A DNA stretch of 64,000 nucleotides. It comes from Paragemmobacter straminiformis (GTDB lineage: Bacteria > Pseudomonadota > Alphaproteobacteria > Rhodobacterales > Rhodobacteraceae). This document shows, piece after piece, positions 8,560 to 20,174 of the stretch. A program made the translations under genes and the position numbers. The notes beneath the pieces are model-generated. The model was given only the letters and a program-made list of their open reading frames with translations. It made no database searches and was not told where the DNA came from. Each line of letters begins with the position of its first letter. Within the stretch, counting starts at the first letter, position 1. The stretch is taken from assembly GCF_014243445.1 (NCBI RefSeq), contig NZ_JACLQD010000001.1, positions 496,001 through 560,000 on the forward strand. Direction: 5' to 3'.

Positions 8560-10014
8560 TCAATACGGCGCGTCGACGGGGCCCATGCCCACATAGACCG
8601 ACTTCACTTGTGAATAATGCTCGATGGCCGCATGCCCGTTCTCGCGCCCGACGCCCGACCGCTTCGACCCGCCAAAGGGGCTTTCGACCGGCGTCAGGTT
8701 ATAGGCGTTGATCCATGTGGTTCCGGCCTGCAACTGGCCCACGACCCGATGCGCGCGGGCCAGATCGGCGGTGAAGACCCCGGCCGCAAGCCCGAACTCG
8801 GTGTCGTTGGCGCGGGCGATCACCTCGTCCTCGGTGTCGAAATCGAGAACCGCCATGACGGGGCCGAACACCTCTTCCCGCGCCAGTGTCATGGCATCGG
8901 TCACATCGGCAAAGACGGTGGGTTGCACGTAATAGCCGGTGTTCAGCGCCGCGCGCGACCCGCCGCAGACCAGACGGGCGCCCTCGCCCTTGGCGGTTTC
9001 GATGTAGCCCAAGACCTTGTCGAGCTGTGTTTGCGAAACAAGCGGGCCCATCTGCGTGGCCTCGTCCAGCGGGTCGCCAAGGACGATTTTCGCCGTCCGC
9101 TCGGCCAGACGCGCAAGGAAGCGGTCCTTGATGCCCTTTTGGACGAAAACGCGCGTGCCGTTGGAACAGACCTGCCCCGCCGAATAGAAGTTGCCCAGCA
9201 TGGCCGCGCCGATGGCATCCTCGACGCTGGCATCGTCGAACACGACGAGCGGCGACTTGCCGCCCAGTTCCATCGTGACATGGCGCACGCCTGCGGCGGC
9301 GGCGGCATAGACCTTTTGCCCCGTGGGGACCGACCCCGTCAGTGAGACCTTGGCCACGCGCGGATCTGTCACCAGCGCGCCGCCCACGGCCCCGCGTCCC
9401 TGCACCACGTTGAACAGACCGGCGGGAAGCCCCGCCTCGTGGAAGATCTCGGCCAGTTTCAGCGCGCCAAGCGGCGTCACCTCGGACGGTTTGAACACCA
9501 TCGCGTTGCCCATCGCCAAGGCGGGGGCGGATTTCCAGCAGGCGATCTGGCTGGGATAGTTCCAGGCGCCGATGCCGACGCAGACGCCCAGCGCCTCGCG
9601 CAGGGTATAGACGAAATCGCGGCCCAGAGGGATGGTCTGGCCCGTGACGGTCGGGGCAAGCCCCGCGAACCATTCAAGGCTGTCGGCACCGCTTGGCCAA
9701 TCGGCGACCAGCGTTTCCTGAATCGGCTTGCCGGTGTCGAGCGTTTCGAGACGCGCGAGTTCGGGGTTGCGGTCGCGGATGATGTCGGCGGCGCGGCGCA
9801 GGATGCGGGCGCGCTCGACAGGCTTGAGCGCGGCCCAGGCCCCCTGCGCTGCCGTGGCACCGGCAAGGGCCGCTTCGATCACGGCCGGCGTGGCCTCGTG
9901 GACGATGGCGACGACTTCGCCCGTGGCGGGGTAGATCACCTCGATCGGCGCGCCGGAAGCGTCTTCGACATAGGCTCCATTGACGAAATGGCTGGCTACG
10001 GGTCGCGCCTTCAT
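8560..10014 (-). CDS. betB: Betaine-aldehyde dehydrogenase
   Basis: 484-residue NAD(P)-dependent aldehyde dehydrogenase converting betaine aldehyde to glycine betaine in the cytoplasm. The catalytic Cys283 lies in [13 protein letters not shown], the general-base Glu249 in MELGGKSP, and the cofactor-binding [13 protein letters not shown] at about residues 149-161. The C-terminal [15 protein letters not shown] motif is typical of BetB. The start ATG at 10014 overlaps the betI stop by four bases (ATGA), implying translational coupling; betA follows after 12 bases. Confidence 0.97.
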   Translation of the reverse strand: MKARPVASHFVNGAYVEDASGAPIEVIYPATGEVVAIVHEATPAVIEAALAGATAAQGAWAALKPVERARILRRAADIIRDRNPELARLETLDTGKPIQETLVADWPSGADSLEWFAGLAPTVTGQTIPLGRDFVYTLREALGVCVGIGAWNYPSQIACWKSAPALAMGNAMVFKPSEVTPLGALKLAEIFHEAGLPAGLFNVVQGRGAVGGALVTDPRVAKVSLTGSVPTGQKVYAAAAAGVRHVTMELGGKSPLVVFDDASVEDAIGAAMLGNFYSAGQVCSNGTRVFVQKGIKDRFLARLAERTAKIVLGDPLDEATQMGPLVSQTQLDKVLGYIETAKGEGARLVCGGSRAALNTGYYVQPTVFADVTDAMTLAREEVFGPVMAVLDFDTEDEVIARANDTEFGLAAGVFTADLARAHRVVGQLQAGTTWINAYNLTPVESPFGGSKRSGVGRENGHAAIEHYSQVKSVYVGMGPVDAPY

Positions 10015-10595
10015 GCGGGTCGTCCTTCGAGTTGGGCATCGAGATAGGCAAGCGCCGTCGCGACCGCGGCAGCGCCGTCGGGCAGGCCGGATTTCAGCAC
10101 TTCGCGCAGGTAAAGTCCGTCGATCAACGCGCCGAGACCTTCGGCGATCTCTTCGGCGCGGTCACCGCTGAGCGGGCGCAGGCAGACAAGCAGATTCGAC
10201 CGGAGCCGCCGCTGGTAGACTGCAAGCAACCGCTTTGCCTCGGGAACGGTCTGCGCCAGCACGTAGAAGTTGAGCCATGCACCGACCACCTCGCGCCGGA
10301 AGTTTCCGGCGGTGAACGAGGCCGCGAGAATCGCCCGCAGGCGTTGCTCGGGCCCTTGGGCCACGGCCAGCGCGCCACGCACCTCGGCCCCGTAAAGCGT
10401 CAGGACGTGGCGCATGGCGGCCAGAAAGATATCGTCCTTCGAGCCGAAATAGTGGTGTGCCAAGGCGCTGGACATGCCCGCGCGCTTAGCGATCTGGCTG
10501 ACCGTGACATCAAGCGAACCGACGCGACCGATCTCGGTGATCGTCGCTTTGACCAGCGCGGCCTTTCGGATAGGCTCCATCCCAATCTTCGGCAT
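10011..10595 (-). CDS. betI: Choline-responsive TetR-family repressor
   Basis: 194-residue TetR-type repressor. The start [11 protein letters not shown] at 10595 matches the conserved BetI N-terminus (E. coli BetI begins MPKLGM), so the longer reading upstream is rejected. The helix-turn-helix is at about residues 25-55 ([21 protein letters not shown]), followed by the all-helical ligand and dimer domain. BetI represses bet genes and is released by choline. It is first in a leftward betIBA operon, and a 20-bp imperfect palindrome lies between it and the divergent choXWV operon, so it probably controls both directions. Confidence 0.95.
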   Translation of the reverse strand: MPKIGMEPIRKAALVKATITEIGRVGSLDVTVSQIAKRAGMSSALAHHYFGSKDDIFLAAMRHVLTLYGAEVRGALAVAQGPEQRLRAILAASFTAGNFRREVVGAWLNFYVLAQTVPEAKRLLAVYQRRLRSNLLVCLRPLSGDRAEEIAEGLGALIDGLYLREVLKSGLPDGAAAVATALAYLDAQLEGRPA

Positions 10596-10642
10596 TCGGT
10601 GCGGCCCCAAGAAAAAACTTGCCAAACCGAATAAGCGTGAAG

Positions 10643-10662
10643 TTTATTAACTCGTCAATCAA
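10643..10662. promoter_or_regulatory. Putative BetI operator between betIBA and choXWV
   Basis: TTTATTAACTCGTCAATCAA is an imperfect 9-2-9 inverted repeat (TTKATTRAC half-sites) in the 90-bp gap between divergent betI and choX. It is the only AT-rich dyad there. It resembles the E. coli BetI site containing TTGATTGGACG (recalled from literature). A single operator here could repress both operons. Confidence 0.72.
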
Positions 10663-10685
10663 CAAAAACCGACAGGGAGTCCGCC

Positions 10686-11612
10686 ATGTTCAAATCCACC
10701 CTCCTCGCCAGCGTCGCCACGCTGGCCCTGGCCGGTGCCGCAGCCGCTGAGGGTTGCGACAAGGTCACCTTCTCGGATGTCGGCTGGACCGACATCACCT
10801 CGACCACGGCCGCGGCGTCGGTCGTGCTGAAAGCGCTGGGATACGAGACGGAAACGAAAATCCTTTCGGTTCCGGTCACCTATACCGGCCTGTCGCAGGG
10901 CGACATCGACGTTTTCCTTGGAAACTGGATGCCGTCGATGGAGGCCGATATCGCCCCCTACCGCGATGACGGCAGCGTCGAAACCGTGCGCGCCAACCTT
11001 GAAGGCGCCAAGTATACGCTGGCCGTGAACGAGGCCGCCGCCGCCCTTGGCATCAAGGACTTCAAGGATATCGCCGCCCACAAGGACGAGCTGAAAGGCC
11101 AGATCTACGGGATCGAGCCGGGCAATGACGGCAACCGTCTGATTCTCGACATGATCGACAACGGTCCCTTCGGCCTTGACGGGTTCGAGATCGTCGAAAG
11201 CTCGGAACAGGGGATGCTGGCCGAAGTCGCCAAACATGACAGCGCGGGCGAGCCGATCGTCTTTCTCGGCTGGGAACCCCATCCGATGAACGCCAACTTC
11301 AAGATGTCCTATCTGACGGGCGGTGACGATTACTTTGGCCCGAACCTCGGCGGGGCCACGATCTACACCAACACCCGCAAGGGCTATGTCGCGGAATGCC
11401 CGAACACGGGCAAATTCCTGTCGAACCTGTCGTTCACCCTTCAGATGGAGAACGAGATCATGGGCGCGATCCTTGACGATGGCGAAGATCCGGAGGCCGC
11501 CGCCAAGGCATGGCTTGCCGCCAATCCCGCCGCCATCGAGCCGTGGCTCGAGGGTGTGACCACCAAGGACGGTGGCGATGCGAAAGCTGCCGTGACGGCC
11601 GCACTGCAGTAA
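10686..11612 (+). CDS. choX: Choline ABC transporter, periplasmic binding protein
   Basis: 308 residues with a signal peptide ending AAAAAE. The mature protein has the ChoX/OpuAC-type two-lobed fold. The aromatic box that holds the trimethylammonium group is fully conserved: Trp34, Trp81, Tyr110 and Trp196, plus Asn147 and the N-terminal Cys24. These are each offset by nine from the Sinorhizobium ChoX ligand residues Trp43, Trp90, Tyr119, Trp205 and Asn156 (numbering from memory). This makes choline the expected ligand, rather than a general betaine. It is first in choXWV and divergent from betI. A strong hairpin separates it from choW, which would favour excess binding protein over permease. 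Confidence 0.96.
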   Translation: MFKSTLLASVATLALAGAAAAEGCDKVTFSDVGWTDITSTTAAASVVLKALGYETETKILSVPVTYTGLSQGDIDVFLGNWMPSMEADIAPYRDDGSVETVRANLEGAKYTLAVNEAAAALGIKDFKDIAAHKDELKGQIYGIEPGNDGNRLILDMIDNGPFGLDGFEIVESSEQGMLAEVAKHDSAGEPIVFLGWEPHPMNANFKMSYLTGGDDYFGPNLGGATIYTNTRKGYVAECPNTGKFLSNLSFTLQMENEIMGAILDDGEDPEAAAKAWLAANPAAIEPWLEGVTTKDGGDAKAAVTAALQ

Positions 11613-11634
11613 ACCGCGCCTTTGCGGAAACAGG

Positions 11635-11693
11635 GCGGGGGGCCTATGCCGCCCCCCGCACCCCCCGCAGAGTATTTTCCGCAAGGATGAAAG
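11635..11693 (+). repeat. REP-like element with strong hairpin between choX and choW
   Basis: GCGGGGGGC (11635-11643) pairs with GCCCCCCGC (11651-11659) around CTATGCC. An AGAGTATTTT core and AAGGATGAAAG follow at about 11669-11693. The same hairpin plus AGTATTT/GGATATTT plus AAGGATGAAA pattern recurs in several gaps of this window. Here it lies inside an operon, where it would end or slow most choX transcripts and stabilise choX mRNA (inference). Confidence 0.75.
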
Positions 11694-11706
11694 GGAGCGG
11701 CCGCGC

Positions 11707-12537
11707 ATGGAGTGGCTTACCGATTACAAGATTCCTGTCGGCAAGACCGCGAAGCATATCTTCGACTGGTTCAAGGAACATGCCGGGCCCTTCTTCGACT
11801 TTCTCTCGATGCTGCTCGACGGCATGATCGCGGGCATCCTCTGGGTTTTGCAGACCCCGCCGCCGCTTTTGGTGATTGCGGTTTTCATCGCCCTGACGTG
11901 GTTTCTGCAACGGTCGTGGAAAACCTGTCTGGGCATCCTGCTCGGCTTTCTCTTCATCCTGAACCAGGGCTATTGGGAGGAAACGACCGAAAGCCTGACG
12001 CTGATCCTTTCGGCCTGCGTCGTCTGCATGGGGCTTGGCGTGCCGATCGGCATCGCCGCCGCGCACCGCCCGCGCCTCTATCGCGCGATGGTGCCGGTGC
12101 TTGACCTGATGCAAACCCTGCCGACCTTTGTCTACCTGATCCCCGCCATCGTGTTCTTTGGCCTTGGCATGGTGCCGGGGCTGATCGCCACCGTGATCTT
12201 TGTCCTTCCCGCGCCGATCCGCCTGACGCATCTGGGCATTTCGACCACGCCGCAACCGTTGCTGGAAGCGGCGACCGCATTCGGTGCCACGCCAAGCCAG
12301 CGGTTGTGGAAGGTCGAGCTTCCCTATGCCTTTCCGCAGATCATGGCAGGGCTGAACCAGACGATCATGCTGTCGCTGTCGATGGTCGTCATCGCGGCGC
12401 TCGTCGGGGCGAACGGTCTTGGCGTGCCGGTGGTGCGGGCGCTCAATTCGGTCAACACGGCGCTCGGCTTCGAATCGGGCTTCATCATCGTCGTCGTTGC
12501 CATCCTTCTTGACCGTATGCTGCGGGTGACCCGATGA
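11707..12537 (+). CDS. choW: Choline ABC transporter, permease
   Basis: 276-residue inner-membrane permease of the ProW/OpuAB type with about six membrane helices. The coupling-helix EAA motif appears as ATAFGATPSQRLWKVELPYAFPQI at about residues 195-218. It moves choline handed over by ChoX using ATP hydrolysed by ChoV. It starts 94 bases after choX, beyond a hairpin element, with AAGGGAGCG as ribosome binding site. Its stop overlaps the choV start by four bases (ATGA), so choW and choV are translationally coupled. Confidence 0.95.
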   Translation: MEWLTDYKIPVGKTAKHIFDWFKEHAGPFFDFLSMLLDGMIAGILWVLQTPPPLLVIAVFIALTWFLQRSWKTCLGILLGFLFILNQGYWEETTESLTLILSACVVCMGLGVPIGIAAAHRPRLYRAMVPVLDLMQTLPTFVYLIPAIVFFGLGMVPGLIATVIFVLPAPIRLTHLGISTTPQPLLEAATAFGATPSQRLWKVELPYAFPQIMAGLNQTIMLSLSMVVIAALVGANGLGVPVVRALNSVNTALGFESGFIIVVVAILLDRMLRVTR

Positions 12538-13568
12538 CGGCTGTAGAATTCGACCGCGTTTCCATCGTTTTCGGTGACAATCCCGATCGCGCGCTGCCGC
12601 TGATGGACCAGGGCATGTCCCGTGCCGAAGTGCAGGAAAAAACGGGGCAGGTGCTGGGCGTCCATGACTGTTCGCTAACCGTGGCCGAGGGCGAGATCCT
12701 TGTCCTCATGGGGTTGTCCGGTTCGGGCAAATCCACGCTTTTGCGGGGCGTCAATGCGCTGAACCCCGTGGTGCGGGGCGAGGTGCGGGTGAGCGACGGC
12801 AACAAGATGGTGTCGGTCACCAAGGCCGACCCCGAAACCCTGCGCAAGCTGCGGCTTTCGCGGATCGCGATGGTGTTTCAGGCCTTTGGCCTGCTGCCGT
12901 GGCGCAGCGTGCGCGAGAATGTAGGGCTGGGGCTGGAGCTTGCGGGCCAGACCCCTGCGCAGCGCAAGGCGCGCGTGGACGAACAGCTCGCGCTTGTGAA
13001 CCTGTCGCAATGGGCCGAACGCAAGGTGGGCGAATTGTCGGGCGGCATGCAGCAGCGCGTCGGACTGGCCCGCGCCTTTGTCACCCAGGCGCCGATTCTG
13101 CTGATGGACGAACCCTTTTCGGCGCTCGACCCGCTGATCCGCGCAAGGTTGCAGGACGAGTTGCTGGACCTTCAGGCCAAGCTGAAACGCACGATCATCT
13201 TCGTGAGCCACGATCTGGACGAAGCCTTCAAGATCGGCAACCGGATCGCGCTGATGGAGGGGGGCCGCATCGTCCAGTGCGGCACCGCGCGCGAGATCAT
13301 CGCCAATCCCGTTTCGGATTACGTGGCCGATTTCGTCGCCCATATGAACCCGCTCGGCGTGCTGACCGCCCGCGACGTGATGCAGGCGGGAACCAGCGGG
13401 GCCAGCCGGTCGGTCGACATCGACACGCCGGTGAAAGAGGTGATGTCCCACCTGACGAATGGCGTCACCGAACTTGCCGTGACCGATGGCGGCAAGCCCG
13501 CAGGCCATATCCGTGCCGAAACGGTGATGGCAAAGCTGCTGAACCCGCGCGGAACCTCGGCCCTGTAA
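12534..13568 (+). CDS. choV: Choline ABC transporter, ATP-binding protein
   Basis: 344-residue ATPase of the ProV/OpuAA family, cytoplasmic and peripheral to ChoW. Walker A GLSGSGKST is at about residues 61-69, the ABC signature LSGGMQQRVGLARA is present, and Walker B ILLMDEPFSALD precedes the H-loop FVSHDLDEA. A C-terminal segment of about 70 residues (MQAGTSGASRSVDIDTPVKEV and on) looks like a single reduced CBS-type regulatory region. The N-terminus carries the family's extra segment DRALPLMDQGMSRAEVQEKTG, typical of ChoV/ProV. It is last in choXWV and ends 113 bases before convergent topA. Confidence 0.95.
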   Translation: MTAVEFDRVSIVFGDNPDRALPLMDQGMSRAEVQEKTGQVLGVHDCSLTVAEGEILVLMGLSGSGKSTLLRGVNALNPVVRGEVRVSDGNKMVSVTKADPETLRKLRLSRIAMVFQAFGLLPWRSVRENVGLGLELAGQTPAQRKARVDEQLALVNLSQWAERKVGELSGGMQQRVGLARAFVTQAPILLMDEPFSALDPLIRARLQDELLDLQAKLKRTIIFVSHDLDEAFKIGNRIALMEGGRIVQCGTAREIIANPVSDYVADFVAHMNPLGVLTARDVMQAGTSGASRSVDIDTPVKEVMSHLTNGVTELAVTDGGKPAGHIRAETVMAKLLNPRGTSAL

Positions 13569-13627
13569 GCGGGAACGCCCCGCCCAAAGGGGATGTGGAA
13601 CACGCACAGGCAGGCAATGCCCCGCAT

Positions 13628-13648
13628 GGTGCGCAAGCCTTGCGCACC
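13628..13648. terminator. Palindrome between convergent choV and topA
   Basis: GGTGCGCAAG at 13628-13637 and CTTGCGCACC at 13639-13648 form a perfect 10-bp inverted repeat around one base; as RNA this gives an 8-bp stem with a five-base loop. There is no U-tract on either side. It sits midway between two convergent genes, so a shared 3'-end role is likely but unproven. Confidence 0.5.
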
Positions 13649-13681
13649 CTTGCCGCCGGAATATCAAGAAAGCTGCGCGGC

Positions 13682-16294
<2,613 letters not shown>

Positions 16295-16424
16295 GAAAAT
16301 CCTGCCCTTTCGGCCCCGTGAATAGCGCGGCAACATGTGGGCGATGGGCGCGGCTGTCAATCGGCGGCTTTCCCGACCGTCATGGCGGGCGCGGAAGCTT
16401 TGCCCGAAATCGCGCAGACGCTGC

Positions 16425-16443
16425 GATTTTTCTGCGAAAAATC
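16425..16443. repeat. 19-bp palindrome GATTTTTC-type, copy 1
   Basis: GATTTTTCTGCGAAAAATC, an inverted repeat of eight bases around a CTG/TGC centre, lies in the 266-bp gap between dprA and topA. An identical copy occurs at 56418-56436 and a one-mismatch inverted copy at 56626-56644. Apart from this, I see no gene or RNA in 16295-16560. Confidence 0.7.
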
Positions 16444-16560
16444 AAATGCCTGCCCCCGGCCACCGGCCAAAACCCCGGCGAACGCCGCATATAGCCGCAG
16501 CCCGACCGCCCCCCTTGGTCTGCCAGGGGTCGCTGCCCGCCAGCGCAGCCCGACCCGCCG

Positions 16561-17676
16561 CTAGACGCTGCGCGCCAAAAGCCCGCCCGCCTGCCGCGTG
16601 ATCGCGCCGTCGAGTTCCAGCGCGACGAGTTCGGGCGCCACCTGTGCGGCAGGCAGGGCCAGATCGCGGATCAGCTGGTCCTCGGCCATCGGGCTTGGCC
16701 CCAGCCGCGCGAGGATCTGCCCGTGCAGTTCGGCCAGTTGCGACAGGGGCCGCGCCACGGGCACCGGACCGGGCAGCGGACGGGCCAGCGGCGGGCGGGC
16801 ATCGACCTCGTCCCCGAAGTTGCGCTGCTGCTGCACGCCCAGCGCCTCGAGCACGTCGGCCGCACCGCGCACCAGCGTCGCGCCGTCGCGGATCAACATG
16901 TTGCAGCCGGCGGCGCGGGCGTCGAAGGGATGGCCCGGCACCGCCATGACCTCGCGCCCCAGTTCGAGCGCCTCGCGCGCGGTGATGAGCGAGCCTGACC
17001 GGGCCGCAGCCTCGACCACCACCACCGCCCGCGAAAGCCCTGCCACCACGCGGTTGCGTTGCGGGAAATGCCGCGCCTGCGGTTGCAGGCCCATCGGTTG
17101 TTCCGACACGAGGCACCCCCGTTCCGCAATCGCCGCCGCCAGATGCGCGTTCTCTTCGGGGTAGACGACATCGACGCCCCCCGCCATCACGGCCACCGTT
17201 CCCCCGTCGAGGGCGGCCAGATGCGCCTCGGCGTCGATGCCGCGGGCAAGTCCCGATGCCACGACCTGCCCTCCCTCGCCCAGCGTGACGGCCAGCCGCT
17301 TCGCCATCCGCAGCCCGAGCGACGAGGCGTTGCGCGCCCCCACCATCGCCACCATCGGGCGCGACAGCAGCGCCGCGTCGCCGCGCGCCCAAAGAACGGG
17401 GGGCGCGTCGGGCAGTTGCGCCAGAAGCGGCGGATAGGCCGCATCGCCGTGGCAAAGCATCGTAGCCCCGGCGATGCGCGCCTGACGCATCTCGTGCTCG
17501 GCCACCTCGACCGGACAGGGGCTGTAATCCTGCACGCCCGCGGCGCGCGCCACCTCGGGCAAGGCCGAAAGCGCCGCGGCCGCACTTCCATGTTCCTCGA
17601 CCAGCCGGTGAAATGTCACCGCCCCGACGCGGCGCGACCGGATCAGCCGCAATCTTTCCAAAGCGTCGCGCGCCAT
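16561..17676 (-). CDS. dprA: DNA-processing protein A
   Basis: 371 residues. An N-terminal helical (SAM-like) region of about 80 residues is followed by the Rossmann-like core that binds single-stranded DNA and loads RecA during transformation: MVGARNASSLGLRMA, SGLARGIDAEAHLAAL, GGVDVVYPEEN, SEQPMG, FPQRNRVVAGLS and EAAARSGSLITAREALELGREVMAVPGHP. A C-terminal winged-helix (DML1-like) region spans about residues 305-371. GGAGG precedes the ATG at 17676. It is followed on the same strand by topA after a 266-bp gap with a 19-bp palindrome. Confidence 0.95.
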   Translation of the reverse strand: MARDALERLRLIRSRRVGAVTFHRLVEEHGSAAAALSALPEVARAAGVQDYSPCPVEVAEHEMRQARIAGATMLCHGDAAYPPLLAQLPDAPPVLWARGDAALLSRPMVAMVGARNASSLGLRMAKRLAVTLGEGGQVVASGLARGIDAEAHLAALDGGTVAVMAGGVDVVYPEENAHLAAAIAERGCLVSEQPMGLQPQARHFPQRNRVVAGLSRAVVVVEAAARSGSLITAREALELGREVMAVPGHPFDARAAGCNMLIRDGATLVRGAADVLEALGVQQQRNFGDEVDARPPLARPLPGPVPVARPLSQLAELHGQILARLGPSPMAEDQLIRDLALPAAQVAPELVALELDGAITRQAGGLLARSV

Positions 17677-17762
17677 TTCATCCTCCGGGCCATTGCGACT
17701 CGCATCCTTGCGGCGCAGGGTTAAAATTCGGTGAATCGCACCTCAGCGGCCAAAAGGTCGCG

Positions 17763-17795
17763 AATGGGCCAGCGCGGGCGACAAAATGGACCAGC
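17763..17795 (+). promoter_or_regulatory. 11-bp direct repeat upstream of gabT, possible MocR/GabR-type operator
   Basis: AATGGGCCAGC (17763-17773) and AATGGACCAGC (17785-17795) are 22 bp apart, two helical turns, about 100 bases before gabT. MocR-family regulators (GabR, TauR, PdxR) bind direct repeats on one DNA face and often control PLP-enzyme genes. The repeat is seen; the regulator is inferred and none is encoded here. Confidence 0.5.
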
Positions 17796-17894
17796 CCCGC
17801 CTGTGCCTTCGTGATTGAAGCCGGACACAAAGTTTGATCAAATGCCGCCAAACCCGATCCGTCCGGCTCAGACGGGTCAGAACAGGAGCTTGCT

Positions 17895-19172
17895 ATGCTG
17901 AACGTCGAAGTCGCCCGCCGCCGTGATGACGCCATTTCCCGTGGCGTCGGGATGATGACCCAGATCTATGCCGACCGCGCGCTGAACTCGGAAATCTGGG
18001 ATATCGAAGGCAACCGCTACATCGACTTTGCCGCAGGCATTGCGGTTGTGAACACCGGCCATTGCCACCCCAAGGTCATGGCCGCCGTCACCGCGCAGAT
18101 GGCGAAATTCACCCACACCTGCCATCAGGTGCTGCCCTATGAAAACTACATCCGTCTTGCCGAGCGGCTGAACGCCATCGTTCCGGGCGACTTCCAGAAA
18201 AAGACGATCTTCGTCACCACCGGCGCCGAGGCCTGCGAGAACGCGATCAAGATCGCCCGCATCGCCACAGGCCGCAACGCCGTGATCGCATTCGGCGGCG
18301 GCTTCCACGGCCGGACCTTCATGGGCATGTCGCTGACCGGCAAGGTCGAACCTTACAAGAAGGGCTTCGGCGCGATGATGCCCGATGTCTTCCACGTGCC
18401 TTTCCCGATGGGCCCGCATGGCATTTCGACCGAAGATTCGATGAAGGGCATCGAAAAGCTGTTCAAGGCCGACCTCGACCCGAACCGCGTTGCCGCCATC
18501 ATCTTCGAACCGGTGCAGGGCGAGGGTGGCTTCTACGAGGCGCCGACCGACCTCGTCCGTGCCCTGCGCGCGCTTTGCGACAAGCACGGCATCGTCATGA
18601 TCGCCGACGAGGTGCAGACAGGCTTTGCCCGCACGGGCAACCTCTTTGCCATGCAGATGCACGGCGTCGCGGCCGACCTGACGACGATGGCCAAGGGGCT
18701 TGCAGGCGGCTTGCCGCTTGCCGCCGTCACCGGCAAGGCCGAGCTGATGGATGCGGCCAATCCCGGCGGTCTGGGCGGCACCTATGCCGGCAACCCGCTG
18801 GGCATCGCCGCCTCGCATGCCGTGCTTGACGTGATCGAGGAAGAAGACCTCTGCGCCCGCGCCAACGAGCTTGGCAGCCGTCTGAAGCAGCGCCTCGAGC
18901 AGATCCGCTCGACCACGCCCGAGATCATCGACATCCGCGGTCCGGGCTTCATGGTCGCCGTCGAATTCGCCAATCCGTCGAACCACGAACCCGACGCGGG
19001 TTTCACCGGGCGGGTGCGGATGGAAGCGCTCAAGCGCGGGCTGATCCTGCTGACCTGCGGCGTCTATGGCAACGTGATCCGCTTCCTCGCGCCGATCACC
19101 ATTCCCGATGCCCATTTCGCCGAGGCGATGGACATTCTGGAAGAATCGGTCGCGGCCGCGCGTCAGGGCTAA
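17895..19172 (+). CDS. gabT: 4-aminobutyrate--2-oxoglutarate aminotransferase
   Basis: 425-residue class III PLP aminotransferase. It moves the amino group of GABA to 2-oxoglutarate, giving succinic semialdehyde and glutamate. The PLP lysine is Lys267 in TMAKGLAGG, the Asp238-Glu239 pair is in MIADEVQTGFARTG, and the phosphate-binding TTGAEA is at 108-113. The GMSLTGKVEPYKKGFGAM stretch is typical of GabT. AGGAG precedes the start. There is no gabD beside it. Related class III enzymes (5-aminovalerate, taurine or ornithine types) cannot be fully excluded. A direct repeat upstream suggests MocR-type control. Confidence 0.93.
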   Translation: MLNVEVARRRDDAISRGVGMMTQIYADRALNSEIWDIEGNRYIDFAAGIAVVNTGHCHPKVMAAVTAQMAKFTHTCHQVLPYENYIRLAERLNAIVPGDFQKKTIFVTTGAEACENAIKIARIATGRNAVIAFGGGFHGRTFMGMSLTGKVEPYKKGFGAMMPDVFHVPFPMGPHGISTEDSMKGIEKLFKADLDPNRVAAIIFEPVQGEGGFYEAPTDLVRALRALCDKHGIVMIADEVQTGFARTGNLFAMQMHGVAADLTTMAKGLAGGLPLAAVTGKAELMDAANPGGLGGTYAGNPLGIAASHAVLDVIEEEDLCARANELGSRLKQRLEQIRSTTPEIIDIRGPGFMVAVEFANPSNHEPDAGFTGRVRMEALKRGLILLTCGVYGNVIRFLAPITIPDAHFAEAMDILEESVAAARQG

Positions 19173-19193
19173 GCGCATTCCGCAATCCGGGAC

Positions 19194-19348
19194 GGGGGGC
19201 TTTCCGCCCCCCGCGTGCCGCGTTCCGCGGCCCTCCCCCCGAGGATATTTGGGGCAAGAGGAAGCGACCGGACCTTTTTGCGCATTCATACTCGTCCAAA
19301 TATCCTCAGGGGGTGAGGTGCGCAGCACCGAGGGGGCAGAATGCCCCC
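19194..19348. repeat. Inverted pair of REP-like elements between gabT and bioM
   Basis: A GGGGGGC-TTTCC-GCCCCCC hairpin (19194-19212) serves as the gabT 3' end. A CCCCCCGAGGATATTTGG copy (19235-19252) then faces an inverted copy, CCAAATATCCTCAGGGGG (19296-19313). A further perfect hairpin GGGGGCA-GAA-TGCCCCC occupies 19332-19348. This fills most of the 261-bp gap, and no gene is visible in it. Confidence 0.75.
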
Positions 19349-19433
19349 TGCCGTTCCGCAGCCTGACGAGGGGGCATAAAAGGAGGATGCGTTTGTGCTG
19401 GAACGGCCAAGCCCGTTGCGCTAATCGCGCAGC

Positions 19434-20174
19434 ATGGCAGGGACAGGCACGATCACAGAACAGGGCATCACCCTTTCCGGCGCATCCTACGCCGTGGCGG
19501 GTCGTCCGATCCTGTCCGGTCTGACCCTTTCGCTCACCGAAGCGCGCATCGGGATCGTCGGGCGAAACGGATCGGGCAAGACCACGCTGTTGCGGCTGAT
19601 GGCGGGGCTGGTGGCCCCGACCGAGGGCGCGGTGCGCATCGAAGGGGCCGATCCCGCCGACCGCAAGGCGATGTTGCGCCACCTTGGTATCCTGTTCCAG
19701 AACCCCGATCACATGATCCTTTTCCCCACCGTCGGGGAAGAACTTGCCTTCGGGCTGCGCCAGATGGGTGAAAGCGCCGAACGCGCGGCGGCTGCCGTTG
19801 ACGCCCTTTTGGCTGCCGAGGGGCGCGCGCATTGGGCCAAGGCCGCCACCGCCACCCTGTCGCAGGGCCAGCGCCATTACCTGTGCCTTCTGTCGGTCTT
19901 GCTGATGCGGCCGCGCACCATCCTGCTTGACGAACCCTTTGCCGGTCTGGACCTGCCCACGCAGGCGCGGCTGGCGCGCCGCTTCGCCACGCTGCCGCAA
20001 CGTCTGGTCACCATCAGCCACGACCCTGCCGCCGTGGCCACAGCCGACCGCGTGATCTGGCTTGACGCGGGGCGTGTCCGCGCGGACGGCCCGCCTGCCG
20101 ATGTGCTGCCCGCTTTCACCGCCGAAATGGCGCGGATCGGAGAGGCCGATGCTGACGCTGACCTCGCCGGTTGA
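19434..20174 (+). CDS. bioM: Biotin ECF transporter, ATPase component
   Basis: 246-residue ABC ATPase of the energy-coupling-factor class. Walker A is IVGRNGSGKTT at about residues 42-52, the Q-loop is GILFQNPDHMILFPTVGEELAFGL, the signature is the ECF-type LSQGQRHYLCLLS and Walker B is TILLDEPFAGLD. It powers biotin uptake with BioN (T component) and BioY (S component). bioN starts inside its 3' end and bioY follows, giving the order bioMNY. An upstream REP-like pair separates it from gabT, so it probably has its own promoter, although I see no BioR-type TTATMKATAA site. Confidence 0.93.
   Translation: MAGTGTITEQGITLSGASYAVAGRPILSGLTLSLTEARIGIVGRNGSGKTTLLRLMAGLVAPTEGAVRIEGADPADRKAMLRHLGILFQNPDHMILFPTVGEELAFGLRQMGESAERAAAAVDALLAAEGRAHWAKAATATLSQGQRHYLCLLSVLLMRPRTILLDEPFAGLDLPTQARLARRFATLPQRLVTISHDPAAVATADRVIWLDAGRVRADGPPADVLPAFTAEMARIGEADADADLAG

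Noticed and set aside
6823-8613. Rightward 596-codon ORF opposite betA
   Set aside because: No domain is recognisable, and betA is fully supported on the other strand.
19380-19433. BioR operator before bioM
   Set aside because: No TTATMKATAA-like palindrome is visible in the promoter region.
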